Assembly: GCF_036199905.1 (NCBI RefSeq)
Contig: NZ_CP108109.1
Location: 6,824,501-6,888,500, forward strand
Direction of reading: 5' to 3'
Source of the DNA: Streptomyces sp. NBC_00223
GTDB lineage: Bacteria > Actinomycetota > Actinomycetes > Streptomycetales > Streptomycetaceae
DNA: 64,000 bases
Part shown: piece after piece, positions 7,782 through 16,290 of the stretch
Numbering within the stretch: the stretch's first letter is position 1
How the letters are laid out: every line of letters starts with the position of its first letter
Translations under genes and position numbers: made by a program
The notes under the pieces: generated by a model
Seen by the model: the letters and a program-made list of their open reading frames with translations, nothing else
The model's database searches: none
Told to the model about the DNA's origin: nothing

Positions 7782-9230
7782 GTGGACGGCAGGACGGACA
7801 CGGCGACAGCGGACACGACGGCGGGCGTTCACCAGGGGCACGACGCCCTGTTCATCGGCGGGCGATGGCGGCCCGCGTCCGGCATCGGCCGGATCGACGT
7901 CATCGACCCCGTGTCCGAGCAGGTCATCGGCCAGGTCCCGGCCGGCGGCCCGCTGGACGTGGACGACGCGGTACGGGCCGCCCGCGCCGCGCTGCCCGGC
8001 TGGGCGGCCACCGCGCCCGCCGACCGCGCGGCCGTGCTCGCCGCCGCGCGCGAGCTGATGACCGCCCGGCGCAAGGAGATCGCCACGACCGTCTCCGCCG
8101 AACTCGGCTCGCCGCTCGGCTTCGCCTCCGCCGTGCACACCGCCCTGCCGACCGCCGTGATGGGCACCTTCGCCGCGCTCGCCGCCGAGCACGCCTTCGA
8201 GGAGCGGATCGGCAACTCCCGGGTCTTCCACGAGCCGGTGGGCGTCGTCGGCGCGATCACCCCGTGGAACTACCCGCTGCACCAGATCGTCGCCAAGGTC
8301 GCGCCCGCACTCGCGGCCGGCTGCGCGGTCGTGCTCAAGCCCGCCGAGGACACCCCGCTGGTCGCCCAGCTCTTCGCGGAGATCCTTGACGAGGCGGGGC
8401 TGCCCGCGGGCGTGTTCAACCTCGTCACCGGGCTTGGCCCGGTCGCGGGCCAGGCACTGGCCGAGCACCCCGGCGTGGATCTGGTCTCCTTCACCGGCTC
8501 CACCGCCGTCGGCCGGCAGATCGGCGCGGCGGCGGGCAGCGCCGTCAAGCGGGTCGCGCTCGAACTCGGCGGCAAGTCCGCCAATGTGATCCTCCCGGGC
8601 GCCGACCTGGCCCGCGCGGTCAATGTGGGCGTGGCCAATGTCTTCGCCAACTCCGGCCAGACATGCAGCGCGTGGACCCGGATGCTGATCGACTCCGCGC
8701 GCTACGACGAGGCCGTCGAGATCGCCGCCGCGGCCGCCGCGAAGTACGTCCCGGGCGAGCGGCTCGGCCCGGTGGTCAACGCCAAGCAGCTCGACCGTGT
8801 GCGCGGCTACATCCGGCAGGGCGTCGAGGAAGGCGCCCGGATCGTGGCGGGCGGCCCCGAGGCGCCCGACGACCTGGACACCGGCTACTACATACGTCCC
8901 ACCGTCTTCGCCGACGTCACCCCCGAGATGACCGTCGCCCAGGAGGAGATCTTCGGCCCGGTCGTCGTCCTGATCCGTTACGAGGACGAGGAGGACGCGC
9001 TGCGGATCGCCAACGGCACGGTCTACGGGCTCGCGGGCGCGGTCTGGGGCGCCGACGAGGACGCGGCCGTGGCGTTCGCCCGGCGGATGGAGACCGGCCA
9101 GGTCGACATCAACGGCGGACGGTTCAACCCGCAGGCTCCCTTCGGCGGTTACAAGCAGTCCGGGGTCGGCCGCGAGCTGGGTCCGCACGGGCTGGCGGAG
9201 TATCTGCAGACGAAGTCTCTTCAGCTCTGA
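7782..9230 (+). CDS. NAD(P)-dependent aldehyde dehydrogenase
   Basis: A 482-residue aldehyde dehydrogenase that oxidises an aldehyde to its acid in the cytoplasm. It has the catalytic Glu in LELGGKSANV, the catalytic Cys in NSGQTCSAWTRM, the cofactor-binding PWNYPLHQIVAKVAPALAAGCAVVLKPAE stretch, the SFTGSTAVGRQI turn and the C-terminal PFGGYKQSGVGRELG. The start chosen is GTG 7782, with GGAGGG about 8 bp upstream; an earlier in-frame start would add a non-conserved tail. It precedes a zinc alcohol dehydrogenase on the same strand with 231 bp between. A palindromic operator lies at 7723-7741. Together the pair would take an alcohol to the acid. Confidence 0.95.
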   Translation: MDGRTDTATADTTAGVHQGHDALFIGGRWRPASGIGRIDVIDPVSEQVIGQVPAGGPLDVDDAVRAARAALPGWAATAPADRAAVLAAARELMTARRKEIATTVSAELGSPLGFASAVHTALPTAVMGTFAALAAEHAFEERIGNSRVFHEPVGVVGAITPWNYPLHQIVAKVAPALAAGCAVVLKPAEDTPLVAQLFAEILDEAGLPAGVFNLVTGLGPVAGQALAEHPGVDLVSFTGSTAVGRQIGAAAGSAVKRVALELGGKSANVILPGADLARAVNVGVANVFANSGQTCSAWTRMLIDSARYDEAVEIAAAAAAKYVPGERLGPVVNAKQLDRVRGYIRQGVEEGARIVAGGPEAPDDLDTGYYIRPTVFADVTPEMTVAQEEIFGPVVVLIRYEDEEDALRIANGTVYGLAGAVWGADEDAAVAFARRMETGQVDINGGRFNPQAPFGGYKQSGVGRELGPHGLAEYLQTKSLQL

Positions 9231-9461
9231 GGGGAGGGGCCGAAGGGGCCGAAGGGGGCCCGGTACGAAGGGCTCGACCACGAGGGAGGTGCCGCCCGCC
9301 GAGCCCGTGGCGGTCCCTCCGCAGCCGTCCGCCCGCCGGGCCTGCCGCCCGCCCTGTCCGTCGCCGCTGTCCGCCCGCCCTGTCCGCCCGCCCTGTCCGT
9401 ACGTCCGTCCGCCGAGAAGTCCGATCCGCCTCTGATCCGCCCGCACCGCCCAGGAGATCCC

Positions 9462-10544
9462 GTGGTCCGCGCCGCCGTTCTGTCCGCCGTCAACGCCCCG
9501 CTGGTCGTCGCCGACATCGAGCTGCCGGAGCCCGGCCCCGGCCAGGTGCGGATACGGCTCGCGGCGGCGGGCGTCTGCCACTCCGACCTGTCGCTGTCCA
9601 ACGGCACGCTGCGGCAGCCGGTTCCGGCGGTACTCGGCCACGAGGGCGCGGGCACCGTCGTCGCGGTGGGCGAGGGCGTCACCCATGTCGGGCCGGGCGA
9701 CCGGGTGGTGCTCAACTGGGCGCCCGCGTGCGGTTCCTGTCACTTCTGCGGGCTCGGAGAGCCCTGGCTGTGCGCCAACTCGGGCGAGGCGGCCACCACG
9801 CCGTACGCCACGCTGGTGAGCGACGGCAGCCCGCTCCACCCGGGCCTGGGCACCGCGGTGTTCGCCGAGGAGACGGTCGTCGCCGCGGGCGCGGTCCTGC
9901 CGCTTCCCGACGGGGTGCCGCTGACCGACGCCGCCCTGCTCGGCTGCGCGGTCCTCACCGGTTACGGCGCGGTGCACCACGCGGCGGCCGTCCGCGAAGG
10001 CGAGTCCGTCGCCGTGTACGGGGTCGGGGGTGTCGGGCTGGCCGTTCTCCAGTCGGCCAGGATCGCGGGCGCCGGGCGGATCATCGCCGTGGACGTCGCT
10101 CCCGGCAAGGAGGAGCTGGCCAAGGCCGCGGGCGCGACGGACTTCGTCGTCTCGGGCGAGGACACCGCCAAGCGGGTGCGCCGGCTGACCGGTGGCCACG
10201 GCGCCGATGTCGCCATCGAGTGCGTGGGCCGCGCCGACACCATCCGCACGGCCTGGTCCTCCACCCGCCGCGGCGGCCGTACGACGGTCGTCGGCATCGG
10301 CGGCCAGGACCAGCAGGTCACTTTCACCGCGCTGGAACTCTTCTACTTCGGCCGCACATTGTCGGGTTGCGTGTACGGCAACTGCGACCCGGCGAAGGAT
10401 CTCCCCGTCCTCGCCGAGCATGTACGAGCCGGCCGCCTCGATCTCTCCGCCATGGTCACGGACCGCGTCGGCCTGGACGGCATCCCGGCCGCGTTCGAGG
10501 CGATGACCGCGGGCCGTGGCGGCCGGACCCTCGTCGTGTTCTGA
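9462..10544 (+). CDS. Zinc-dependent alcohol dehydrogenase
   Basis: A 360-residue class III-like medium-chain dehydrogenase. The catalytic zinc ligands sit in GVCHSD and GHEGAG, the structural zinc site is the four-Cys run CGSCHFCGLGEPWLC, and the cofactor fold has the glycine motif GVGGVGLAVLQSA. Start GTG 9462 follows CAGGAG. It lies downstream of ALDH; the 231-bp gap is filled with degenerate CCGCCC/GTCCGT repeats, so the two may be cotranscribed. Inferred role: oxidation of an alcohol, possibly S-(hydroxymethyl)mycothiol-like or a longer-chain alcohol, feeding ALDH. The substrate is unknown. Confidence 0.94.
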   Translation: MVRAAVLSAVNAPLVVADIELPEPGPGQVRIRLAAAGVCHSDLSLSNGTLRQPVPAVLGHEGAGTVVAVGEGVTHVGPGDRVVLNWAPACGSCHFCGLGEPWLCANSGEAATTPYATLVSDGSPLHPGLGTAVFAEETVVAAGAVLPLPDGVPLTDAALLGCAVLTGYGAVHHAAAVREGESVAVYGVGGVGLAVLQSARIAGAGRIIAVDVAPGKEELAKAAGATDFVVSGEDTAKRVRRLTGGHGADVAIECVGRADTIRTAWSSTRRGGRTTVVGIGGQDQQVTFTALELFYFGRTLSGCVYGNCDPAKDLPVLAEHVRAGRLDLSAMVTDRVGLDGIPAAFEAMTAGRGGRTLVVF

Positions 10545-10555
10545 CCCGCGGCCGC

Positions 10556-10900
10556 GCGCCCGGCGGCTCGTGCGACCCGCCCGCGCGGCCCTCGTACCCG
10601 CTTGGGCCGGCAGCCGCCCGGGAGCCTCGCCCGCGCCGTCGCGCGCCCAGCCCCCGCGCCCGGCGGCTCGTGCGACCCGCCCGCGCGCCCTCGTACCCCC
10701 TTGGGCCGGCAGCCGCTCGTGGGGCCCGCCCCTGCCCCGCCGTCGACGCCCAACTCGCCCGGTCGGCCGCCGGATCGCGCCCACGCGCCCGGCGATCCGC
10801 CCCGCCGCGCCCGCCCGCCTGTCCGTCCGCCCGCGAGCCTCGCCTGCGCCGTCGCGCGCCCAGCCCCCGCGCCCAGCCCCCGCGCCCGGCGCCCGTACGA
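10556..10900. repeat. Degenerate 100-bp direct repeats in an intergenic gap
   Basis: The 425-bp gap between ADH and the DUF402 gene carries a unit beginning GCGCCCGGCGGCTCGTGCGA at 10556 and again at 10656, an exact 100-bp period over about 60 bp with a few changes. Its second half (from GAGCCTCGCCCGCG at about 10622) recurs once more near 10834. Extremely C-rich; no credible gene in any frame. Confidence 0.7.
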
Positions 10901-10969
10901 CCGCCGCCGTGCCCGCCCCGCGCCTTCGCCGGGCCCGCGCCCGCCACGCCCGCCGCGCCCCCGCGCCCC

Positions 10970-11521
10970 TCAGCTCACCATCTCCAGCCACGCTTCGTGC
11001 GCTCCGCCGAAGGGGCCGGACCCGGCCGTCACCGCCGCGAGCAGCCACTGCGCCGACTCGCGGGCCTCGGCGATGACGTCGGCGGGATAGCCGTAGCGCA
11101 CCTGGTGCTCGGCGAACTCGTCCTCGTCGACGAGCACGGGCCGGTCCGCGTCGCGTTTGCGTATCACGTCGAGATCGAGGTCGACCATGGTCACCTCGGC
11201 CGGCGAGATCCACCGCGGCGGCGTGGTGATGTCGCAGTAGATCTCGGTGCGGGCGGGCGCGGCGTTGAAGATGGCCGTCCACCACGACGCGCGCGGGACG
11301 AGCACGACATGGGCCTCCGGCAGGGAGACCTCCGGATTGTGGCCCTTGCGCATCACGCCGTGGGCCGGCAGCCCGAGCCAGACGCCGTGCTCGTCCTCGC
11401 CGAGCCGCCGCATGCGCAGGTTCCAGTGCAGCGAGCCGTCGTATTTGCGGTAGTTGACCTGGACGAACGCGAGGGAGCCGTCCGGGGCGGCGGAAGAACC
11501 GGTCGTGAGCGCTGGTGACAT
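10970..11521 (-). CDS. DUF402-domain protein
   Basis: A 183-residue protein of the DUF402/FomD-like superfamily, whose studied members are metal-dependent nucleoside diphosphate phosphatases or related nucleotidyl-cleaving enzymes. Visible family features are the aromatic W-rich N-terminal half (LHWNLRMRR, WLGLPAHG, WWTAIFN), the central IYCDITTPPRW, then the acidic VTMVDLDLDVIRK and VDEDEFAEH stretches that supply metal ligands. It ends 14 bp before the TetR stop on the same strand's upstream side, so it is probably cotranscribed with that regulator. No specific substrate can be assigned. Confidence 0.8.
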   Translation of the reverse strand: MSPALTTGSSAAPDGSLAFVQVNYRKYDGSLHWNLRMRRLGEDEHGVWLGLPAHGVMRKGHNPEVSLPEAHVVLVPRASWWTAIFNAAPARTEIYCDITTPPRWISPAEVTMVDLDLDVIRKRDADRPVLVDEDEFAEHQVRYGYPADVIAEARESAQWLLAAVTAGSGPFGGAHEAWLEMVS

Positions 11522-11534
11522 GACCGGAATCCTG

Positions 11535-12188
11535 TCAGCCCTCGCCGCCGCCGCGCCCCCGGTATTGCAGCGCGAGCCCGTCCACGAGGGCGCGCAGCCC
11601 GGTCTCGAAGGCGCTCTCGTCGACCTGTTCGCGGCGCGCGGCCAGCAGATGGGCCTGGCCCAGGTGCGGATAGTCGGCCGGGTCGTACGCCTCCGCGTCG
11701 CCGACGAAGCCGCCCGCGAAGGAGCCCAGCGCCGAGCCGGTCACGAAGTACCGCATCAGCGCGCCGATCCTGGTCGCCTGCGCGGGCGGCCACCCCGCCT
11801 CGACCATGCCGCCGAAGACCGCGTCGGCCATCCGCAACCCGGCCGGCCGAAGCCCGGGCCCGGTGGCGAGGAACGGCACGATGTGCGGGTGCTCGGTGAG
11901 CGCCGCGCGGTACGAGCGGCCCCACTCCAGGAGCGCGGTCCGCCAGTCCTCGCCCTCGCCGAACATCGACAGATCGACCTGGGCGACGACGGTGTCGGCG
12001 GCCGCGTCGAGGATCGCCTCCTTGGTGGCGAAGTGGTTGTAGAGCGAGGGCCCGCTGACCCCGAGCACCGCCGCGAGTCGCCGGGTGGACAGCGCGGCCA
12101 GCCCCTCCGCGTCGATGAGAGCGAGCGCCGCCGTCACGATGCGGTCGCGGCTGAGCAGGGGCTTGCGGGGGCGGGCCATGCCGCACAT
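11535..12188 (-). CDS. TetR-family regulator, candidate master of two operons
   Basis: A 217-residue TetR repressor with HTH LSTRRLAAVLGVSGPSLYNHFATKEAILDAAAD followed by a C-terminal tetracyclin-repressor-like domain. Start is ATG 12188, or ATG 12179 three codons later; neither has a clear ribosome binding site. It is divergent from an acyl-CoA dehydrogenase gene with 57 bp between, and in that gap lies the palindrome TAAACTA-N7-TAGTTTA. The same site precedes the ALDH gene at 7782. Inferred: it represses itself, the acyl-CoA dehydrogenase and the ALDH-ADH unit, and is released by a fatty alcohol, aldehyde or acyl-CoA. Confidence 0.9.
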   Translation of the reverse strand: MCGMARPRKPLLSRDRIVTAALALIDAEGLAALSTRRLAAVLGVSGPSLYNHFATKEAILDAAADTVVAQVDLSMFGEGEDWRTALLEWGRSYRAALTEHPHIVPFLATGPGLRPAGLRMADAVFGGMVEAGWPPAQATRIGALMRYFVTGSALGSFAGGFVGDAEAYDPADYPHLGQAHLLAARREQVDESAFETGLRALVDGLALQYRGRGGGEG

Positions 12189-12207
12189 AGTAGAGGCTGC
12201 CGCTGAT

Positions 12208-12226
12208 AAACTAGCGGCGGTAGTTT
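12208..12226. promoter_or_regulatory. Operator-like palindrome shared with the ALDH promoter
   Basis: AAACTA-N7-TAGTTT with spacer GCGGCGG; one more pair extends it to TAAACTA/TAGTTTA (12207-12227). It sits midway between divergent start codons at 12188 and 12246, placed to control both. It matches 7723-7741 in both arms and spacing. Confidence 0.75.
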
Positions 12227-12245
12227 AGAGAGGGCGGGTGCCGCG

Positions 12246-13394
12246 GTGAACCTGGAACTGTCCGAGGAACAGGCCGCCGTCAGGGCCCTGGCCAGGGACT
12301 TCACCGACCGCGAGATCGCTCCCCACGCGGCGGAGTGGGACCGCGCGGAGAGCGTCGACCGGGCGATCGTGCGCAGGCTCGGCGCCCTCGGCTTCCTGGG
12401 CCTGACCCTCGACGAGGAGTACGGCGGCTCCGGCGGTGACCACCTCGCGTACTGCCTGGTGACCGAGGAACTGGGCCGCGGCGACTCCTCCGTACGCGGC
12501 ATCGTCTCCGTCTCGCTCGGGCTGGTCGCCAAGTCGATCGCGCACTGGGGGACCGAGCGGCAGAAGCGCGCCTGGCTGCCGGGGCTCACCTCCGGTGAGG
12601 CGGTCGGCTGCTTCGGTCTGACCGAGCCCGGCACCGGCTCCGACGCGGCGAACCTCACCACCCGCGCGGTACGGGACGGCGACTCGTATGTGATCAGCGG
12701 CAGCAAGATGTTCATCACCAACGGGACCTGGGCCGATGTCGTGCTGCTCTTCGCCCGCACGGGGGGCGAAGGCCATCGCGGCATCAGCGCGTTCCTGGTT
12801 CCCACCGACACCCCGGGCCTGACCCGCCGCGAGATCCACGGCAAGCTCGGGCTGCGCGGCCAGGCGACGGCCGAACTCGTGCTCGACGCCGTACGCGTCC
12901 CGGCGTCGGCCCTGCTCGGACCCGAGGGCAAGGGCTTCTCGGTGGCCATGTCCGCGCTCGCCAAGGGCCGGATGTCGGTCGCCGCCGGGTGTGTCGGGAT
13001 CGCGCAGGCGTGCCTGGACGCGGCCGTCGGGTACGCCGGGGAGCGCGAGCAGTTCGGGGCGCCGATCGCCCGCCACCAGCTCGTACAGGAACTGCTCGCC
13101 GACATCGCCGTGGACGTGGACGCCGCCCGGCTGCTCACCTGGCGGGTCGCCGACCTGATCGACCGGGGGCTGCCCTTCGCCACGGAGTCCTCGGTCGCCA
13201 AGCTCTACGCGAGCGAGGCCGCCGTGCGCTGCGCCAACAACGCGCTCCAGGTCTTCGGCGGCTACGGCTACATCGACGAGTACCCGGCGGGCAAGCTGCT
13301 GCGCGACGCGCGGGTGATGACGCTGTACGAAGGCACCAGCCAGATACACAAGCTGCTCATCGGACGAGCGCTCACCGGCGTGTCGGCGTTCTGA
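12246..13394 (+). CDS. Acyl-CoA dehydrogenase (short/branched-chain type)
   Basis: A 382-residue FAD enzyme making a 2,3-enoyl-CoA. Visible family signatures are GCFGLTEPGTGSDAANL (FAD/acyl binding), the TFITNGTWAD-like loop KMFITNGTWADV, and VFGGYGYIDEYPAGKLLRDARVMTLYEGTSQIHK, where the Glu of YEGTSQ is the catalytic base of the short-chain group. Start is GTG 12246 after a purine-rich GAGAGGGCGGG. It is divergent from the TetR gene and under the shared operator. The next gene on the same strand is another TetR regulator after 191 bp, so it is probably monocistronic. Confidence 0.95.
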   Translation: MNLELSEEQAAVRALARDFTDREIAPHAAEWDRAESVDRAIVRRLGALGFLGLTLDEEYGGSGGDHLAYCLVTEELGRGDSSVRGIVSVSLGLVAKSIAHWGTERQKRAWLPGLTSGEAVGCFGLTEPGTGSDAANLTTRAVRDGDSYVISGSKMFITNGTWADVVLLFARTGGEGHRGISAFLVPTDTPGLTRREIHGKLGLRGQATAELVLDAVRVPASALLGPEGKGFSVAMSALAKGRMSVAAGCVGIAQACLDAAVGYAGEREQFGAPIARHQLVQELLADIAVDVDAARLLTWRVADLIDRGLPFATESSVAKLYASEAAVRCANNALQVFGGYGYIDEYPAGKLLRDARVMTLYEGTSQIHKLLIGRALTGVSAF

Positions 13395-13501
13395 CCGCCC
13401 GCCCGGTTGGGGTCCGCCGCCGCGAAGGCCCGGCCCGGCAGCCCCTGCCCCAGCACCCGGCCCGGTATGGACCCGTCACGGCGAAGGCCCGGCCGAAACG
13501 C

Positions 13502-13572
13502 TAAGCGACCGTTCAGCATCTAAGCGCTTGCTCACCGTGGCGGTAGGGTGTGGCCCTGTCAACCGACCGGTC
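13502..13572. promoter_or_regulatory. Operator cluster upstream of a TetR gene
   Basis: Contains TCTAAGCGCTTGCT (13519-13532), near-palindromic around AAGCGCTT, preceded by a partial copy (CTAAGCG at 13501), and a GACCGGTC palindrome at 13565-13572 close to the start codon. The first element matches 14765-14778 in the MaoC promoter at 13 of 14 positions. It resembles the KstR2-type consensus CAAG-N2-CTTG, from memory. Confidence 0.6.
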
Positions 13573-13585
13573 TGAGGAGCGTGCG

Positions 13586-14200
13586 ATGAGTACGGAGGCG
13601 GCAACCGGCGAGGGCTGGGGCGACGTCACCCCCGACGCCGCCAGGCGGCTCGTGATCGCCGCGGTCGCGGCGTTCGCCGAACGCGGGTACCACGCCACCA
13701 CCACCCGCGACATCGCGGGCCGGGCCGGAATGAGCCCGGCCGCGCTCTACATCCACTACAAGACCAAGGAAGAGCTGCTCTACCAGATCAGCAGGGTCGG
13801 CCACCAGCGCACGCTGGCCATGCTCTCCGGGGCCAGGGACGCCGAGGGCACCGCGGCCGAGCGACTGGCCGCCGCCGTACGGGCCTTCGTCCGCTGGCAC
13901 GCCGAGCACCACACCACCGGCCGCATCGTCCAGTACGAACTGGGCGCGCTCGGGCCCGAGCACTACCGCGAGATCGTGGCCCTGCGCCGGCAGAGCGAGG
14001 ACGCGATGCGTTCGATCGTCAAGGACGGGGTCACGGCGGGGGAGTTCGACGTGCCGGAGGTCGCCGGGACCACGCTGGCCGTACTGTCGCTCTGCATCGA
14101 CGTGGCCCGCTGGTTCAACCCCGAGGGCCGCAGGACGCCCGACGAGGTGGGCGCGCTCTACGCCGACCTCGTGCTGCGGATGGTCCGGCCCACGGTCTGA
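13586..14200 (+). CDS. TetR-family regulator, likely controls the MaoC gene
   Basis: A 204-residue TetR regulator with HTH TTTRDIAGRAGMSPAALYIHYKTKEELLYQISR and a C-terminal domain carrying a YELGALGPEHYREI motif typical of KstR2-type acyl-CoA responsive regulators (TetR_C_33-like, from memory). The ATG at 13586 follows GAGGAG, which fixes the start; an upstream GTG would run over the operator cluster. It faces the MaoC hydratase gene tail to tail, and both promoters hold nearly the same 14-bp site. Inferred ligand: a CoA thioester. Confidence 0.92.
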   Translation: MSTEAATGEGWGDVTPDAARRLVIAAVAAFAERGYHATTTRDIAGRAGMSPAALYIHYKTKEELLYQISRVGHQRTLAMLSGARDAEGTAAERLAAAVRAFVRWHAEHHTTGRIVQYELGALGPEHYREIVALRRQSEDAMRSIVKDGVTAGEFDVPEVAGTTLAVLSLCIDVARWFNPEGRRTPDEVGALYADLVLRMVRPTV

Positions 14201-14246
14201 AGGCCACCACCCCGTCACCCCGCCACCACCCCCGTACCTGTCGCCT

Positions 14247-14711
14247 TCACTGGTAGAAGCGCGCCACCGTCTCCGCCGCGCACACCGGCTTCTCGCCGCC
14301 CTCGCGCTCGATCGTCACCCGGGTGACGAGCTGCACACCGCCGCCCGCCTCCGTCACCTCGGCGATCAGGGCCGTACCGCGCAGCCGCGAGCCCACGGGC
14401 ACGGGTGCGGGGAAACGTACCTTGTTCACCCCGTAGTTGACGCCCATCGTCACGCCGTCGACCCGGAAGAGCCGCGGGGTCAGCGACGGGATCAGGGACA
14501 GGGTGAGGAAGCCGTGCGCGATCGTCGAGCCGAAGGGGCCGCCCGCCGCGCGCTCGGGGTCGACATGGATCCACTGGTGGTCGCCGGTCGCCTCCGCGAA
14601 GGCGTCGATCCGCTTCTGGTCGATCTCCAGCCAGTCCGTCCAGCCGAGCTGTTCGCCGACGGCGGCACGCAGTTCGTCGAGCGAGGCGAAGACGCGGGGC
14701 TGCTGCGGCAT
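14247..14711 (-). CDS. MaoC-family (R)-specific enoyl-CoA hydratase
   Basis: A 154-residue single hot-dog-fold dehydratase. The hydratase-2 motif is complete: Asp and His in ATGDHQWIHVD, then GPFGSTIAHGFLTLSL. It would hydrate trans-2-enoyl-CoA, the step after acyl-CoA dehydrogenase, or make (R)-3-hydroxyacyl-CoA. An IDQKRIDAFAEATGD lead-in is typical of the NodN-like subgroup. The promoter holds TCCAAGCGCTTGCT, 54 bp before the start, shared with the TetR gene at 13586. The amidase gene lies upstream on the same strand but is separated by 146 bp and this site, so it is a separate unit. Confidence 0.95.
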   Translation of the reverse strand: MPQQPRVFASLDELRAAVGEQLGWTDWLEIDQKRIDAFAEATGDHQWIHVDPERAAGGPFGSTIAHGFLTLSLIPSLTPRLFRVDGVTMGVNYGVNKVRFPAPVPVGSRLRGTALIAEVTEAGGGVQLVTRVTIEREGGEKPVCAAETVARFYQ

Positions 14712-14764
14712 GGCGGGGGCCTCCTGGGGGCGTTCGGGTGCGGTACGGCGGCGGACTGCCGGTG

Positions 14765-14778
14765 TCCAAGCGCTTGCT
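14765..14778. promoter_or_regulatory. TetR-type operator of the MaoC gene
   Basis: TCCAAGCGCTTGCT, 54 bp upstream of the MaoC start. It agrees with the site at 13519-13532 except for one base, and the identity continues one more C on the right. A perfect version would be AGCAAGCGCTTGCT. Confidence 0.6.
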
Positions 14779-14856
14779 CAGCATGGTTCCGGCGGCCCGG
14801 TGTGTCAACGCGCCGCCACACGGGCGCGCCGCCGCCCCAGGAGGCCCCTCGCTCCG

Positions 14857-16290
14857 CTACGCCCACACCTCCGGGTGCCGCCCCGCCCACGGCCTGGCCT
14901 GCTCCAACTGCGCGGAGAGCGAGATCAGCGTGGCCTCCTCCCCGTACCGCCCGCCGAGCATCACCCCGATCGGCAGCCCCTGCCCGGTCCAGTGCAGCGG
15001 TACGTTCACCGCGGGCTGCCCGGTCGCGTTGTACAGCGGCGTGTACGGCGTGAAGTGGGCCAGCGCGTCGAACTCGGCCCTCGGATCGGCGTCGTCGCGC
15101 AGGCTCCCGACCGGCGCCGGCGGCTTGGCGAGCGTCGGGGTGAGGATCACGTCGTACGCGGTCAGCAGCGTGTCGGCGAGCCGCTGGCCGAGCGCGCGGA
15201 AGGTGCGGATCCCCTGGGCGAACGCCGTCCCGCCGACCTGACCGCCCGCCGCCCGCAGAAAGCGGCTCAGCGGCATCAGCTTCTCCTCGTCCTGCGGGTC
15301 GACCGGCCAGGTCGTGCCCATCACCGCCCACACCGCGCTGAACGCGTCCCTGATCGAGCGGTCGGACGGCAGTTCCAGCTCGTCCACCCGGTGGCCGAGG
15401 TCGCGCAGCAGCGCCGCCGCCGAGTCGTGCGCCTCCCGGCAGTCGGGGTGCAGTTCGACGCCCGGCACCGGCGGCTCGGGCAGCGCGGCGACCCGCAGCC
15501 GCCCCGGCTCGCGGCGGGCGTACGACGCGAAGGTCTCCCCGGTGGGCAGCGAGGGCGCGCCGTACGGGTTGCCCGGCGTGGGCGCGGACAGGACGTCGAG
15601 GAGGGCGGCCGCGTCGGCGACCGTGCGGGCGATCGGGCCGTTCGTGCTCAGACCGGTCACATCGTGCCCGGGACCGCCGCTGACCCGGCCCCGGCTCGGC
15701 TTGATCCCGAACAGCCCGCACACCGAGGACGGGATACGGATCGAGCCGCCGCCGTCGCTGCCCTGCGCGATCGGCGCGAGCCCACCCGCCACCGCGGCCG
15801 CGGCCCCGCCGCTCGAACCGCCCGCCGACCGCGTCAGGTCCCAGGGGGTACGGGCGGGCGGCGCCAGCCTGTTCTCGGTGTAGCAGGGCAGCCCGAACTC
15901 GGGGGTGTTGGTCTTGCCCAGCAGGATCGTGCCCGCCTCGCGCAGCAGCGTCACCACATGGTCGTCGGTCTCCGGCACATGCTCGGCGAAGGCCGCGGAG
16001 CCGTAGGTGCAGCGCACGCCCGCCACCGGGTTGAGGTCCTTCACCGGGACGGGCACGCCGTGCAGCGCGGGCAGTTCGCGGCCCTCGCGGCGGGCGGCGA
16101 CGGCCTCCGCCTCGGCCTCGGCGGCCTGTTTGCGGGCGATCTCCGGGGTCACCGTGATGAAGGCGCCGAGGGTGGCGTCCAGCCGCTCGATCCGGGTCAG
16201 ATAGTGCTCGGTCAGCTCGACAGGGGAGAGGGAGCCGTCCCGGATCGCCGCCGCCTGCTCCACCGCCGACAGATCGTGTAACTCGCCCAT
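14857..16290 (-). CDS. Amidase (amidase-signature family)
   Basis: A 477-residue Ser-cisSer-Lys hydrolase cleaving a carboxamide, possibly aryl or acyl amides. The catalytic Lys is in VPVKDLNPVAGV; the signature segment begins at TRSAGGSSGGAAAAVAGG and continues with QGSDGGGSIRIPSS, providing the cis-Ser and nucleophile Ser; the motif GPIARTVADAAALLDVL follows. ATG 16290 begins a natural N-terminus (MGELHDLSAVEQAAAI). It lies upstream of the MaoC gene on the same strand. Some homologues act as 6-aminohexanoate-cyclic-dimer hydrolases, but the substrate cannot be read from sequence. Confidence 0.94.
   Translation of the reverse strand: MGELHDLSAVEQAAAIRDGSLSPVELTEHYLTRIERLDATLGAFITVTPEIARKQAAEAEAEAVAARREGRELPALHGVPVPVKDLNPVAGVRCTYGSAAFAEHVPETDDHVVTLLREAGTILLGKTNTPEFGLPCYTENRLAPPARTPWDLTRSAGGSSGGAAAAVAGGLAPIAQGSDGGGSIRIPSSVCGLFGIKPSRGRVSGGPGHDVTGLSTNGPIARTVADAAALLDVLSAPTPGNPYGAPSLPTGETFASYARREPGRLRVAALPEPPVPGVELHPDCREAHDSAAALLRDLGHRVDELELPSDRSIRDAFSAVWAVMGTTWPVDPQDEEKLMPLSRFLRAAGGQVGGTAFAQGIRTFRALGQRLADTLLTAYDVILTPTLAKPPAPVGSLRDDADPRAEFDALAHFTPYTPLYNATGQPAVNVPLHWTGQGLPIGVMLGGRYGEEATLISLSAQLEQARPWAGRHPEVWA

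Noticed and set aside
7650..11285. Very long open frame on the minus strand opposite ALDH and ADH (about 1200 codons)
   Set aside because: Product is Arg/Gly/Asp-rich without domains; it is the third-position GC shadow of the plus-strand genes.
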